DNA from: Phaeosaccion multiseriatum
Lineage: Eukaryota > Ochrophyta, other classes
Length of the DNA stretch: 64,000 bases
Direction of reading: 5' to 3'
Assembly (NCBI GenBank): GCA_965112735.1
Contig: OZ218957.1
Location: forward strand, 1-64,000
Shown here: positions 1-12,956 of the stretch, in pieces
How positions within the stretch are numbered: the first letter of the stretch is position 1
Layout: each line of letters opens with the position of its first letter
Translations under genes and position numbers: made by a program
The notes under the pieces: model-generated
Seen by the model: the letters and a program-made list of their open reading frames with translations, nothing else
What the model was told of the DNA's origin: nothing
Database searches by the model: none

Positions 1-3000
1 AACCCTAACCCTAACCCTAACCCTAACCCTAACCCTAACCCTAACCCTAACCCTAACCCTAACCCTAACCCTAACCCTAACCCTAACCCTAACCCTAACC
101 CTAACCCTAACCCTAACCCTAACCCTAACCCTAACCCTAACCCTAACCCTAACCCTAACCCTAACCCTAACCCTAACCCTAACCCTAACCCTAACCCTAA
201 CCCTAACCCTAACCCTAACCCTAACCCTAACCCTAACCCTAACCCTAACCCTAACCCTAACCCTAACCCTAACCCTAACCCTAACCCTAACCCTAACCCT
301 AACCCTAACCCTAACCCTAACCCTAACCCTAACCCTAACCCTAACCCTAACCCTAACCCTAACCCTAACCCTAACCCTAACCCTAACCCTAACCCTAACC
401 CTAACCCTAACCCTAACCCTAACCCTAACCCTAACCCTAACCCTAACCCTAACCCTAACCCTAACCCTAACCCTAACCCTAACCCTAACCCTAACCCTAA
501 CCCTAACCCTAACCCTAACCCTAACCCTAACCCTAACCCTAACCCTAACCCTAACCCTAACCCTAACCCTAACCCTAACCCTAACCCTAACCCTAACCCT
601 AACCCTAACCCTAACCCTAACCCTAACCCTAACCCTAACCCTAACCCTAACCCTAACCCTAACCCTAACCCTAACCCTAACCCTAACCCTAACCCTAACC
701 CTAACCCTAACCCTAACCCTAACCCTAACCCTAACCCTAACCCTAACCCTAACCCTAACCCTAACCCTAACCCTAACCCTAACCCTAACCCTAACCCTAA
801 CCCTAACCCTAACCCTAACCCTAACCCTAACCCTAACCCTAACCCTAACCCTAACCCTAACCCTAACCCTAACCCTAACCCTAACCCTAACCCTAACCCT
901 AACCCTAACCCTAACCCTAACCCTAACCCTAACCCTAACCCTAACCCTAACCCTAACCCTAACCCTAACCCTAACCCTAACCCTAACCCTAACCCTAACC
1001 CTAACCCTAACCCTAACCCTAACCCTAACCCTAACCCTAACCCTAACCCTAACCCTAACCCTAACCCTAACCCTAACCCTAACCCTAACCCTAACCCTAA
1101 CCCTAACCCTAACCCTAACCCTAACCCTAACCCTAACCCTAACCCTAACCCTAACCCTAACCCTAACCCTAACCCTAACCCTAACCCTAACCCTAACCCT
1201 AACCCTAACCCTAACCCTAACCCTAACCCTAACCCTAACCCTAACCCTAACCCTAACCCTAACCCTAACCCTAACCCTAACCCTAACCCTAACCCTAACC
1301 CTAACCCTAACCCTAACCCTAACCCTAACCCTAACCCTAACCCTAACCCTAACCCTAACCCTAACCCTAACCCTAACCCTAACCCTAACCCTAACCCTAA
1401 CCCTAACCCTAACCCTAACCCTAACCCTAACCCTAACCCTAACCCTAACCCTAACCCTAACCCTAACCCTAACCCTAACCCTAACCCTAACCCTAACCCT
1501 AACCCTAACCCTAACCCTAACCCTAACCCTAACCCTAACCCTAACCCTAACCCTAACCCTAACCCTAACCCTAACCCTAACCCTAACCCTAACCCTAACC
1601 CTAACCCTAACCCTAACCCTAACCCTAACCCTAACCCTAACCCTAACCCTAACCCTAACCCTAACCCTAACCCTAACCCTAACCCTAACCCTAACCCTAA
1701 CCCTAACCCTAACCCTAACCCTAACCCTAACCCTAACCCTAACCCTAACCCTAACCCTAACCCTAACCCTAACCCTAACCCTAACCCTAACCCTAACCCT
1801 AACCCTAACCCTAACCCTAACCCTAACCCTAACCCTAACCCTAACCCTAACCCTAACCCTAACCCTAACCCTAACCCTAACCCTAACCCTAACCCTAACC
1901 CTAACCCTAACCCTAACCCTAACCCTAACCCTAACCCTAACCCTAACCCTAACCCTAACCCTAACCCTAACCCTAACCCTAACCCTAACCCTAACCCTAA
2001 CCCTAACCCTAACCCTAACCCTAACCCTAACCCTAACCCTAACCCTAACCCTAACCCTAACCCTAACCCTAACCCTAACCCTAACCCTAACCCTAACCCT
2101 AACCCTAACCCTAACCCTAACCCTAACCCTAACCCTAACCCTAACCCTAACCCTAACCCTAACCCTAACCCTAACCCTAACCCTAACCCTAACCCTAACC
2201 CTAACCCTAACCCTAACCCTAACCCTAACCCTAACCCTAACCCTAACCCTAACCCTAACCCTAACCCTAACCCTAACCCTAACCCTAACCCTAACCCTAA
2301 CCCTAACCCTAACCCTAACCCTAACCCTAACCCTAACCCTAACCCTAACCCTAACCCTAACCCTAACCCTAACCCTAACCCTAACCCTAACCCTAACCCT
2401 AACCCTAACCCTAACCCTAACCCTAACCCTAACCCTAACCCTAACCCTAACCCTAACCCTAACCCTAACCCTAACCCTAACCCTAACCCTAACCCTAACC
2501 CTAACCCTAACCCTAACCCTAACCCTAACCCTAACCCTAACCCTAACCCTAACCCTAACCCTAACCCTAACCCTAACCCTAACCCTAACCCTAACCCTAA
2601 CCCTAACCCTAACCCTAACCCTAACCCTAACCCTAACCCTAACCCTAACCCTAACCCTAACCCTAACCCTAACCCTAACCCTAACCCTAACCCTAACCCT
2701 AACCCTAACCCTAACCCTAACCCTAACCCTAACCCTAACCCTAACCCTAACCCTAACCCTAACCCTAACCCTAACCCTAACCCTAACCCTAACCCTAACC
2801 CTAACCCTAACCCTAACCCTAACCCTAACCCTAACCCTAACCCTAACCCTAACCCTAACCCTAACCCTAACCCTAACCCTAACCCTAACCCTAACCCTAA
2901 CCCTAACCCTAACCCTAACCCTAACCCTAACCCTAACCCTAACCCTAACCCTAACCCTAACCCTAACCCTAACCCTAACCCTAACCCTAACCCTAACCCT

Positions 3001-6000
3001 AACCCTAACCCTAACCCTAACCCTAACCCTAACCCTAACCCTAACCCTAACCCTAACCCTAACCCTAACCCTAACCCTAACCCTAACCCTAACCCTAACC
3101 CTAACCCTAACCCTAACCCTAACCCTAACCCTAACCCTAACCCTAACCCTAACCCTAACCCTAACCCTAACCCTAACCCTAACCCTAACCCTAACCCTAA
3201 CCCTAACCCTAACCCTAACCCTAACCCTAACCCTAACCCTAACCCTAACCCTAACCCTAACCCTAACCCTAACCCTAACCCTAACCCTAACCCTAACCCT
3301 AACCCTAACCCTAACCCTAACCCTAACCCTAACCCTAACCCTAACCCTAACCCTAACCCTAACCCTAACCCTAACCCTAACCCTAACCCTAACCCTAACC
3401 CTAACCCTAACCCTAACCCTAACCCTAACCCTAACCCTAACCCTAACCCTAACCCTAACCCTAACCCTAACCCTAACCCTAACCCTAACCCTAACCCTAA
3501 CCCTAACCCTAACCCTAACCCTAACCCTAACCCTAACCCTAACCCTAACCCTAACCCTAACCCTAACCCTAACCCTAACCCTAACCCTAACCCTAACCCT
3601 AACCCTAACCCTAACCCTAACCCTAACCCTAACCCTAACCCTAACCCTAACCCTAACCCTAACCCTAACCCTAACCCTAACCCTAACCCTAACCCTAACC
3701 CTAACCCTAACCCTAACCCTAACCCTAACCCTAACCCTAACCCTAACCCTAACCCTAACCCTAACCCTAACCCTAACCCTAACCCTAACCCTAACCCTAA
3801 CCCTAACCCTAACCCTAACCCTAACCCTAACCCTAACCCTAACCCTAACCCTAACCCTAACCCTAACCCTAACCCTAACCCTAACCCTAACCCTAACCCT
3901 AACCCTAACCCTAACCCTAACCCTAACCCTAACCCTAACCCTAACCCTAACCCTAACCCTAACCCTAACCCTAACCCTAACCCTAACCCTAACCCTAACC
4001 CTAACCCTAACCCTAACCCTAACCCTAACCCTAACCCTAACCCTAACCCTAACCCTAACCCTAACCCTAACCCTAACCCTAACCCTAACCCTAACCCTAA
4101 CCCTAACCCTAACCCTAACCCTAACCCTAACCCTAACCCTAACCCTAACCCTAACCCTAACCCTAACCCTAACCCTAACCCTAACCCTAACCCTAACCCT
4201 AACCCTAACCCTAACCCTAACCCTAACCCTAACCCTAACCCTAACCCTAACCCTAACCCTAACCCTAACCCTAACCCTAACCCTAACCCTAACCCTAACC
4301 CTAACCCTAACCCTAACCCTAACCCTAACCCTAACCCTAACCCTAACCCTAACCCTAACCCTAACCCTAACCCTAACCCTAACCCTAACCCTAACCCTAA
4401 CCCTAACCCTAACCCTAACCCTAACCCTAACCCTAACCCTAACCCTAACCCTAACCCTAACCCTAACCCTAACCCTAACCCTAACCCTAACCCTAACCCT
4501 AACCCTAACCCTAACCCTAACCCTAACCCTAACCCTAACCCTAACCCTAACCCTAACCCTAACCCTAACCCTAACCCTAACCCTAACCCTAACCCTAACC
4601 CTAACCCTAACCCTAACCCTAACCCTAACCCTAACCCTAACCCTAACCCTAACCCTAACCCTAACCCTAACCCTAACCCTAACCCTAACCCTAACCCTAA
4701 CCCTAACCCTAACCCTAACCCTAACCCTAACCCTAACCCTAACCCTAACCCTAACCCTAACCCTAACCCTAACCCTAACCCTAACCCTAACCCTAACCCT
4801 AACCCTAACCCTAACCCTAACCCTAACCCTAACCCTAACCCTAACCCTAACCCTAACCCTAACCCTAACCCTAACCCTAACCCTAACCCTAACCCTAACC
4901 CTAACCCTAACCCTAACCCTAACCCTAACCCTAACCCTAACCCTAACCCTAACCCTAACCCTAACCCTAACCCTAACCCTAACCCTAACCCTAACCCTAA
5001 CCCTAACCCTAACCCTAACCCTAACCCTAACCCTAACCCTAACCCTAACCCTAACCCTAACCCTAACCCTAACCCTAACCCTAACCCTAACCCTAACCCT
5101 AACCCTAACCCTAACCCTAACCCTAACCCTAACCCTAACCCTAACCCTAACCCTAACCCTAACCCTAACCCTAACCCTAACCCTAACCCTAACCCTAACC
5201 CTAACCCTAACCCTAACCCTAACCCTAACCCTAACCCTAACCCTAACCCTAACCCTAACCCTAACCCTAACCCTAACCCTAACCCTAACCCTAACCCTAA
5301 CCCTAACCCTAACCCTAACCCTAACCCTAACCCTAACCCTAACCCTAACCCTAACCCTAACCCTAACCCTAACCCTAACCCTAACCCTAACCCTAACCCT
5401 AACCCTAACCCTAACCCTAACCCTAACCCTAACCCTAACCCTAACCCTAACCCTAACCCTAACCCTAACCCTAACCCTAACCCTAACCCTAACCCTAACC
5501 CTAACCCTAACCCTAACCCTAACCCTAACCCTAACCCTAACCCTAACCCTAACCCTAACCCTAACCCTAACCCTAACCCTAACCCTAACCCTAACCCTAA
5601 CCCTAACCCTAACCCTAACCCTAACCCTAACCCTAACCCTAACCCTAACCCTAACCCTAACCCTAACCCTAACCCTAACCCTAACCCTAACCCTAACCCT
5701 AACCCTAACCCTAACCCTAACCCTAACCCTAACCCTAACCCTAACCCTAACCCTAACCCTAACCCTAACCCTAACCCTAACCCTAACCCTAACCCTAACC
5801 CTAACCCTAACCCTAACCCTAACCCTAACCCTAACCCTAACCCTAACCCTAACCCTAACCCTAACCCTAACCCTAACCCTAACCCTAACCCTAACCCTAA
5901 CCCTAACCCTAACCCTAACCCTAACCCTAACCCTAACCCTAACCCTAACCCTAACCCTAACCCTAACCCTAACCCTAACCCTAACCCTAACCCTAACCCT

Positions 6001-7824
6001 AACCCTAACCCTAACCCTAACCCTAACCCTAACCCTAACCCTAACCCTAACCCTAACCCTAACCCTAACCCTAACCCTAACCCTAACCCTAACCCTAACC
6101 CTAACCCTAACCCTAACCCTAACCCTAACCCTAACCCTAACCCTAACCCTAACCCTAACCCTAACCCTAACCCTAACCCTAACCCTAACCCTAACCCTAA
6201 CCCTAACCCTAACCCTAACCCTAACCCTAACCCTAACCCTAACCCTAACCCTAACCCTAACCCTAACCCTAACCCTAACCCTAACCCTAACCCTAACCCT
6301 AACCCTAACCCTAACCCTAACCCTAACCCTAACCCTAACCCTAACCCTAACCCTAACCCTAACCCTAACCCTAACCCTAACCCTAACCCTAACCCTAACC
6401 CTAACCCTAACCCTAACCCTAACCCTAACCCTAACCCTAACCCTAACCCTAACCCTAACCCTAACCCTAACCCTAACCCTAACCCTAACCCTAACCCTAA
6501 CCCTAACCCTAACCCTAACCCTAACCCTAACCCTAACCCTAACCCTAACCCTAACCCTAACCCTAACCCTAACCCTAACCCTAACCCTAACCCTAACCCT
6601 AACCCTAACCCTAACCCTAACCCTAACCCTAACCCTAACCCTAACCCTAACCCTAACCCTAACCCTAACCCTAACCCTAACCCTAACCCTAACCCTAACC
6701 CTAACCCTAACCCTAACCCTAACCCTAACCCTAACCCTAACCCTAACCCTAACCCTAACCCTAACCCTAACCCTAACCCTAACCCTAACCCTAACCCTAA
6801 CCCTAACCCTAACCCTAACCCTAACCCTAACCCTAACCCTAACCCTAACCCTAACCCTAACCCTAACCCTAACCCTAACCCTAACCCTAACCCTAACCCT
6901 AACCCTAACCCTAACCCTAACCCTAACCCTAACCCTAACCCTAACCCTAACCCTAACCCTAACCCTAACCCTAACCCTAACCCTAACCCTAACCCTAACC
7001 CTAACCCTAACCCTAACCCTAACCCTAACCCTAACCCTAACCCTAACCCTAACCCTAACCCTAACCCTAACCCTAACCCTAACCCTAACCCTAACCCTAA
7101 CCCTAACCCTAACCCTAACCCTAACCCTAACCCTAACCCTAACCCTAACCCTAACCCTAACCCTAACCCTAACCCTAACCCTAACCCTAACCCTAACCCT
7201 AACCCTAACCCTAACCCTAACCCTAACCCTAACCCTAACCCTAACCCTAACCCTAACCCTAACCCTAACCCTAACCCTAACCCTAACCCTAACCCTAACC
7301 CTAACCCTAACCCTAACCCTAACCCTAACCCTAACCCTAACCCTAACCCTAACCCTAACCCTAACCCTAACCCTAACCCTAACCCTAACCCTAACCCTAA
7401 CCCTAACCCTAACCCTAACCCTAACCCTAACCCTAACCCTAACCCTAACCCTAACCCTAACCCTAACCCTAACCCTAACCCTAACCCCTAACCCTAACCC
7501 TAACCCTAACCCTAACCCTAACCCTAACCCTAACCCTAACCCTAACCCTAACCCTAACCCTAACCCTAACCCTAACCCTAACCCTAACCCTAACCCTAAC
7601 CCTAACCCTAACCCTAACCCTAACCCTAACCCTAACCCTAACCCTAACCCTAACCCTAACCCTAACCCTACCCTAACCCTAACCCTAACCCTAACCCTAA
7701 CCCTAACCCTAACCCTAACCCTAACCCTAACCCTAACCCTAACCCTAACCCTAACCCAAACCCTAACCCTAACCCTAACCCTAACCCTAACCCTAACCCT
7801 AACCCTAACCCTAACCCTAACCCT
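1..7824. repeat. Telomere, CCCTAA/TTAGGG repeats
   Basis: About 1,300 uninterrupted hexamers read CCCTAA on the plus strand, the C-rich orientation expected at the left end of a chromosome. The run is perfect for about 7.48 kb. Three variant units occur only in the last 350 bases: an extra C near 7485, a missing A near 7670 and CCCAAA near 7757. Variants confined to the centromere-proximal edge are typical of real telomeres, where distal repeats are renewed by telomerase. TTAGGG is shared by animals, fungi, many stramenopiles and haptophytes, so it does not identify the organism. Confidence 0.98.
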
Positions 7825-10800
7825 CGTTCGAGGCCTCTAGACCCGAGAGCCAGTCGAGATCCACTTCGTCCGAGGCCTCTAGACCCGGGATCCAGTTGAG
7901 ATCCACTTCGTTCGAGGCCTCTAGACCCGAGAGCCAGTCGAGATCCACTTCGTTCGAGGCCTCTAGTCCCCACAGCCAGTTGAGATCCACTTCGTTCGAG
8001 GCCTCTAGACCCGGGATCCAATCGAGATCCACTTCGTTCGAGGCCTCTAGACCCGAGAGCCAGTTGAGATCCACTTCGTTCGAGGCCTCTAGACCCGGGA
8101 TCCAGTTGAGATCCACTTCGTTCGAGGCCTCTAGACCCGGGATCCAGTTGAGATCCACTTCGTTCGGGGCCTCTAGACCCGGGATCCAGTTGAGATCCAC
8201 TTCGTTCGAGGCCTCTAGACCCGGGATGCAGTTGAGATCCACTTCGTTCGAGGCCTCTAGACCCGGGATCCAGTTGAGATCCACTTCGTTCGAGGCCTCT
8301 AGACCCGGGATCCAGTTGAGATCCACTTCGTTCGAGGCCTCTAGACCCGGGATGCAGTTGAGATCCACTTCGTTCGAGGCCTCTAGACCCGGGATGCAGT
8401 TGAGATCCACTTCGTTCGAGGCCTCTAGACCCGGGATCCAGTTCAGATCCACTTCGTTCGAGGCCTCTAGACCCGAGAGCCAGTTGAGATCCACTTCGTT
8501 CGAGGCCTCTAGACCCGAGAGCCAGTCGAGATCCACTTCGTTCGAGGCCTCTAGACCCGAGAGCCAGTTGAGATCCACTTCGTTCGAGGCCTCTAGACCC
8601 GAGAGCCAGTCGAGATCCACTTCGTTCGAGGCCTCTAGACCCGGGATCCAGTTGAGATCCACTTCGTTCGAGGCCTCTAGACCCGGGATCCAGTTGAGAT
8701 CCACTTCGTTCGAGGCCTCTAGACCCGGGATCCAGTTCAGATCCACTTCGTTCGAGGCCTCTAGACCCGAGAGCCAGTTGAGATCCACTTCGTTCGAGGC
8801 CTCTAGACCCGAGAGCCAGTCGAGATCCACTTCGTTCGAGGCCTCTAGACCCGAGAGCCAGTTGAGATCCACTTCGTTCGAGGCCTCTAGACCCGAGAGC
8901 CAGTCGAGATCCACTTCGTTCGAGGCCTCTAGACCCGAGAGCCAGTTGAGATCCACTTCGTTCGAGGCCTCTAGACCCGGGATCCAGTTGAGATCCACTT
9001 CGTTCGAGGCCTCTAGACCCGGGATCCAGTTGAGATCCACTTCGTTCGAGGCCTCTAGACCCGAGAGCCAGTCGAGATCCACTTCGTTCGAGGCCTCTAG
9101 ACCCGAGATCCAGTTGAGATCCACTTCGTTCGAGGCCTCTAGACCCGAGAGCCAGTTGAGATCCACTTCGTTCGAGGCCTCTAGACCCGAGAGCCAGTTG
9201 AGATCCACTTCGTTCGAGGCCTCTAGAACCGGGATCCAGTTGAGATCCACTTCGTTCGAGGCCTCTAGACCCGAGAGCCAGTTGAGATCCACTTCGTTCG
9301 AGGCCTCTAGACCCGAGAGCCAGTTGAGATCCACTTCGTTCGAGGCCTCTAGACCCGGGATCCAGTTGAGATCCACTTCGTTCGAGGCCTCTAGACCCGG
9401 GATCCAGTTGAGATCCACTTCGTTCGAGGCCTCTAGACCCGGGATCCAGTTGAGATCCACTTCGTTCGAGGCCTCTAGACCCGGGATCCAGTTGAGATCC
9501 ACTTCGTTCGAGGCCTCTAGACCCGGGATCCAGTTGAGATCCACTTCGTTCGAGGCCTCTTGACCCGGGATCCAGTTGAGATTCACTTCGTTCGAGGCCT
9601 CTAGACCCGAGAGCCAGTCGAGATCCACTTCGTTCGAGGCCTCTAGACCCGGGATCCAGTTGAGATCCACTTCGTTCGAGGCCTCTAGACCCGGGATCCA
9701 GTTGAGATCCACTTCGTTCGAGGCCTCTAGACCCGGGATCCAGTTGAGATCCACTTCGTCCGAGGCCTCTAGACCCGGGATCCAGTTGAGATCCACTTCG
9801 TTCGAGGCCTCTAGACCCGAGAGCCAGTCGAGATCCACTTCGTCCGAGGCCTCTAGACCCGGGATCCAGTTGAGATCCACTTCGTTCGAGGCCTCTAGAC
9901 CCGAGAGCCAGTCGAGATCCACTTCGTTCGAGGCCTCTAGACCTGAGAGCCAGTTGAGATCCACTTCGTTCGAGGCCTCTAGACCCGAGCGCCGGTCGAG
10001 ATCCACTTCGTTCGAGGCCTCTAGACCCGAGAGCCAGTTGAGATCCACTTCGTTCGAGGCCTCTAGACCCGGGATCCAGTTGAGATCCACTTCGTTCGAG
10101 GCCTCTAGACCCGAGAGCCAGTCGAGATCCACTTCGTTCGAGGCCTGTAGACCCGAGAGCCAGTTGAGATCCACTTCGTTCGAGGCCTCTAGACCCGGGA
10201 TCCAGTTGAGATCCACTTCGTTCGAGGCCTCTAGACCCGGGATCCAGTTGAGATCCACTTCGTTCGAGGCCTCTAGACCCGAGAGCCAGTCGAGATCCAC
10301 TTCGTTCGAGGCCTCCAGACCCGAGAGCCAGTTGAGATCCACTTCGTTCGAGGCCTCTAGACCCGAGAGCCAGTCGAGATCCACTTCGTTCGAGGCCTCT
10401 AGACCCGAGAGCCAGTTGAGATCCACTTCGTTCGAGGCCTCTAGACCCGAGAGCCAGTCGAGATCCACTTCGTTCGAGGCCTCTAGACCCGAGAGCCAGT
10501 TGAGATCCACTTCGTTCGAGGCCTCTAGACCCGGGATCCAGTTGAGATCCACTTCGTTCGAGGCCTCTAGACCCGGGATCCAGTTGAGATCCACTTCGTT
10601 CGAGGCCTCTAGACCCGGGATCCAGTCGAGATCCACTTCGTTCGAGGCCTCTAGACCCGAGAGCCAGTTGAGATCCACTTCGTTCGAGGCCTCTAGACCC
10701 GGGATCCAGTTGAGATCCACTTCGTTCGAGGCCTCTAGACCCGGGATCCAGTTGAGATCCACTTCGTTCGAGGCCTCTAGACCCGGGATCCAGTTGAGAT

Positions 10801-11519
10801 CCACTTCGTTCGAGGCCTCTAGACCCGGGAGCCAGTAGAGATCCACTTCGTCCGAGGCCTCTAGACCCGAGAGCCAGTTGAGATCCACTTCGTCCGATGC
10901 CTCTAGACCCGGGATCCAGTCGAGTTCCACTTCGTCCGAGGCCTCTAGACCCGAGAGCCAGTTGAGATCCACTTCGTTCGAGGCCTCTAGACCCGGGTTC
11001 CAGTCGAGCTCCACTTCGTTCGAGGCCTCTAGACCCGAGAGCCAGTTGAGATCCACTTCGTCCGCGGCCTCTAGACCCGGGACCCAGTCGAGATCCACTT
11101 CGTCCGAGGCCTCTAGACCCGGGATCCAGTTGAGATCCACTTCGTCCCAGGCCTCTAGACCCGAGAGCCAGTTGAGATTCACTTCCCCCGAGGCCTCTAG
11201 ACCCGAGAGCCAGTTGAGATCCACTTCGTCCGAGGCCTCTAGACCCGGGATCCAGTCGAGATCCACTTCGTCCGAGGCCTCTAGACCCAAGAGCCAGTTG
11301 AGATCCACTTCGTTCGAGGCCTCTAGACCCGGGATCCAGTTGAGATCCACTTCGTCTGAGGCCTCTAGACCCGGGATCCAGTCGAGATCCACTTCGTCCG
11401 AGGCCTCTAGACCTGGGATCCAGTCGAGATCCACTTCGTCCGAGGCCTCTAGACCCGAGAGCCTGTCGAGATCCACTTCGTCTGAGCCCTCTAGACCCGG
11501 GATTCAGTCGAGATCCACT
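7825..11519. repeat. Subtelomeric 42-bp satellite array
   Basis: About 88 head-to-tail copies of a 42-bp monomer follow the last telomere hexamer without a spacer; the junction falls inside a monomer. Most monomers carry the StuI/XbaI string AGGCCTCTAGA. They fall into two main types differing at one short block, CCGAGAGCCAG versus CCGGGATCCAG (the latter contains a BamHI site), with a further T/C variation in GTTGAG/GTCGAG. Monomers near both edges are more diverged (for example TCCGAGG for TTCGAGG), while the middle is nearly uniform, as expected from unequal exchange or gene conversion. Because 42 is a multiple of three, long frames stay open, but they are an artefact of the repeat. Confidence 0.96.
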
Positions 11520-12087
11520 AACCTTACCGGCCCATGGAAGGGATTGTTCAACCCTTCCGTGTCGAAATCAGGCCCAGATTGCCCACCGGGGCCCACAGAT
11601 GGGCCTGTTCAACCCCACAGAACAGAGTGTACAACCACACCGAGCACATCAGAGACGCATCACAGTCTCATGACGACCATGGCGGGACCATTTCAACCCC
11701 ACCGGCCCAGAGAAAGCACAGTTCAACCCTCCCGTGCCGAAATCGGGCGCCAGATGACCCACCTGGGCTCACAGATGGGCCATTTCAACCCCACAGAACA
11801 GAGTGTACAACCACACCGACAACCCCAGAGACGCATCCCAGACTCATGACGACCATGGTGGGACCATTTCAACCCCGCTGGCCCACAGAAAGCACAGTTC
11901 AACCCTCCCGGGTCGAAATCGGGCGCCAGATGGCCCACCGGGGCCCACAGATGGGCCATTTCAACCCCACAGAACAGTGTGTACAACCACACCGGGAACA
12001 CCACAGACGCATCACAGACTCATTCCGACCACGGTGGGACCATTTCAACTCCACTGGCCCAGACAAAGCGCAGTTCAACCCTCCTGT
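11520..12087. repeat. Tandem repeat, about 176-bp unit, 3.2 copies
   Basis: Landmarks recur every 176 bases: the TGACGACCAT block is at 11671 and 11847, with a diverged copy at about 12023. Each copy contains TTCAACCC twice and an ACAACCACACCG block. The copies differ at roughly 5-15% of positions by eye. The array lies between the 42-bp satellite and a transposable element that interrupts what would be the next copy. It is probably another subtelomeric satellite. Several frames are open across it, but none shows a recognisable protein. Confidence 0.8.
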
Positions 12088-12711
12088 TCGGCCCCGTGCA
12101 CGCCTAGCGGCCTAGGCTCTAGGCCGCTAGGCCGCTCTAGGCCGCTCACTTTTCAGCCCTAGGCGGCCTATAGCCCGCCTCTAGGCAGCCTCCCAGTGAC
12201 CGTGGGCGCGTGCGTGGTGCCGCCCAGCCAGTGGGTAGCAGCACACCTGTAGGCCTGCACTCCTCGTAGGGCCAGCGAGGCGGAAAGAGACAACACGAAC
12301 CAAGTCTACTCCTCACTTATCGCATACATTTGCTTAAAACTGACGACACTTGGGCGGGTTCCGGGCCAGCCCAGGGGCATATGATCGACCCCTGACACAC
12401 TATCCGCTATCCGCTATCGCCGGCGCCAGCCGGCGCGCTATCCGCTATCGGCCGGCGCCAGCCGGCACGCTATCCGCTATCGGCCCCCGGGGGCGCCGAT
12501 AGCGCGCTATCGAGAATGTGGGCGATAGTGTGTCAGGGGTCGAATATGAGCATATTCCCGCCCTGGACCTGCGCCTAGTTGGCGTCTGCCCTAGGCCGCG
12601 GGCCTCCGGCCCCCGCCTAGCGGCCTATAAATAGGCCGAGGGCCTACGGCCCTCGCTAGGCCGGGCAATTTTCCAAAATAAGCCTAGGCCGCTAGGCGTG
12701 CACGGGGCCGA
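12088..12711. mobile_element. Foldback/MITE-like element with 31-bp TIRs and 6-bp TSD (outer element)
   Basis: The ends 12088-12118 and 12681-12711 are perfect 31-bp inverted repeats beginning TCGGCCCCGTGCACGCCTAG. They are flanked by a perfect direct repeat TCCTGT at 12082-12087 and 12712-12717, which is the target-site duplication. The interior is rich in CCTAGGC/GGCCTA palindromes and has no transposase frame. About 459 bp remain when the inserted inner element (12385-12543) and its extra duplication copy are removed. It is a non-autonomous DNA element by structure. The superfamily is not clear: 6-bp duplications are reported for only a few eukaryotic groups, such as IS3EU and Dada, and I cannot assign it from the termini. 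Confidence 0.88.
12385..12543. mobile_element. Inner 159-bp foldback element with 20-bp TIRs and 6-bp TSD
   Basis: The ends 12385-12404 and 12524-12543 are perfect 20-bp inverted repeats (TCGACCCCTGACACACTATC). They are flanked by a perfect direct repeat ATATGA at 12379-12384 and 12544-12549. The interior consists of CTATCCG/CGATAGC repeats around a GATAGCGCGCTATC palindrome, so the whole element can fold into a hairpin. It sits inside the outer element, so it inserted later. Related termini occur at 59991-60010 and 60156-60175. The tip TCGACCCC resembles the outer element's TCGGCCCC, which suggests one transposase family mobilises both (inference). Confidence 0.88.
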
Positions 12712-12896
12712 TCCTGTGGGATGAAAAGGTGTTGTATATTACACCCTTAAGTGCCATCTATGGTTGTCTAAAAGTAATGAAAAGGCGTCCCCAGGCTGGA
12801 ATTCATATTCTTAACGTGACAATTCTTCCGCCGCCGCCCTATTCTGTCAATGAATTGTCCCCACCTCTGATATCACCCTTGAGCGCTTAGTAGTGT

Positions 12897-12905
12897 TATA
12901 TAAAG
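12897..12905 (+). promoter_or_regulatory. TATA box of the exostosin-like gene
   Basis: TATATAAAG lies 52 bases upstream of the ATG at 12957, in a position and sequence typical of a TATA box. Both flanks of the region 12712-12956 are free of repeats. Apart from this motif I see nothing else in that spacer. Confidence 0.5.
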
Positions 12906-12956
12906 CGTACTTCGTAGTACTCGCACTCGTACTCGATATGAGAAGGGGGGAAACTC

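Noticed and set aside
7817-11849. Long open frames (up to 1,219 codons) on both strands of the 42-bp satellite
   Set aside because: The unit is a multiple of three without stops, so frames stay open by periodicity; no start context, no family, and repeats continue beyond the frames.
11531-12162. Open frames of 90-190 codons over the 176-bp repeat
   Set aside because: They are open in several frames of a diverged tandem repeat and end inside a transposable element.
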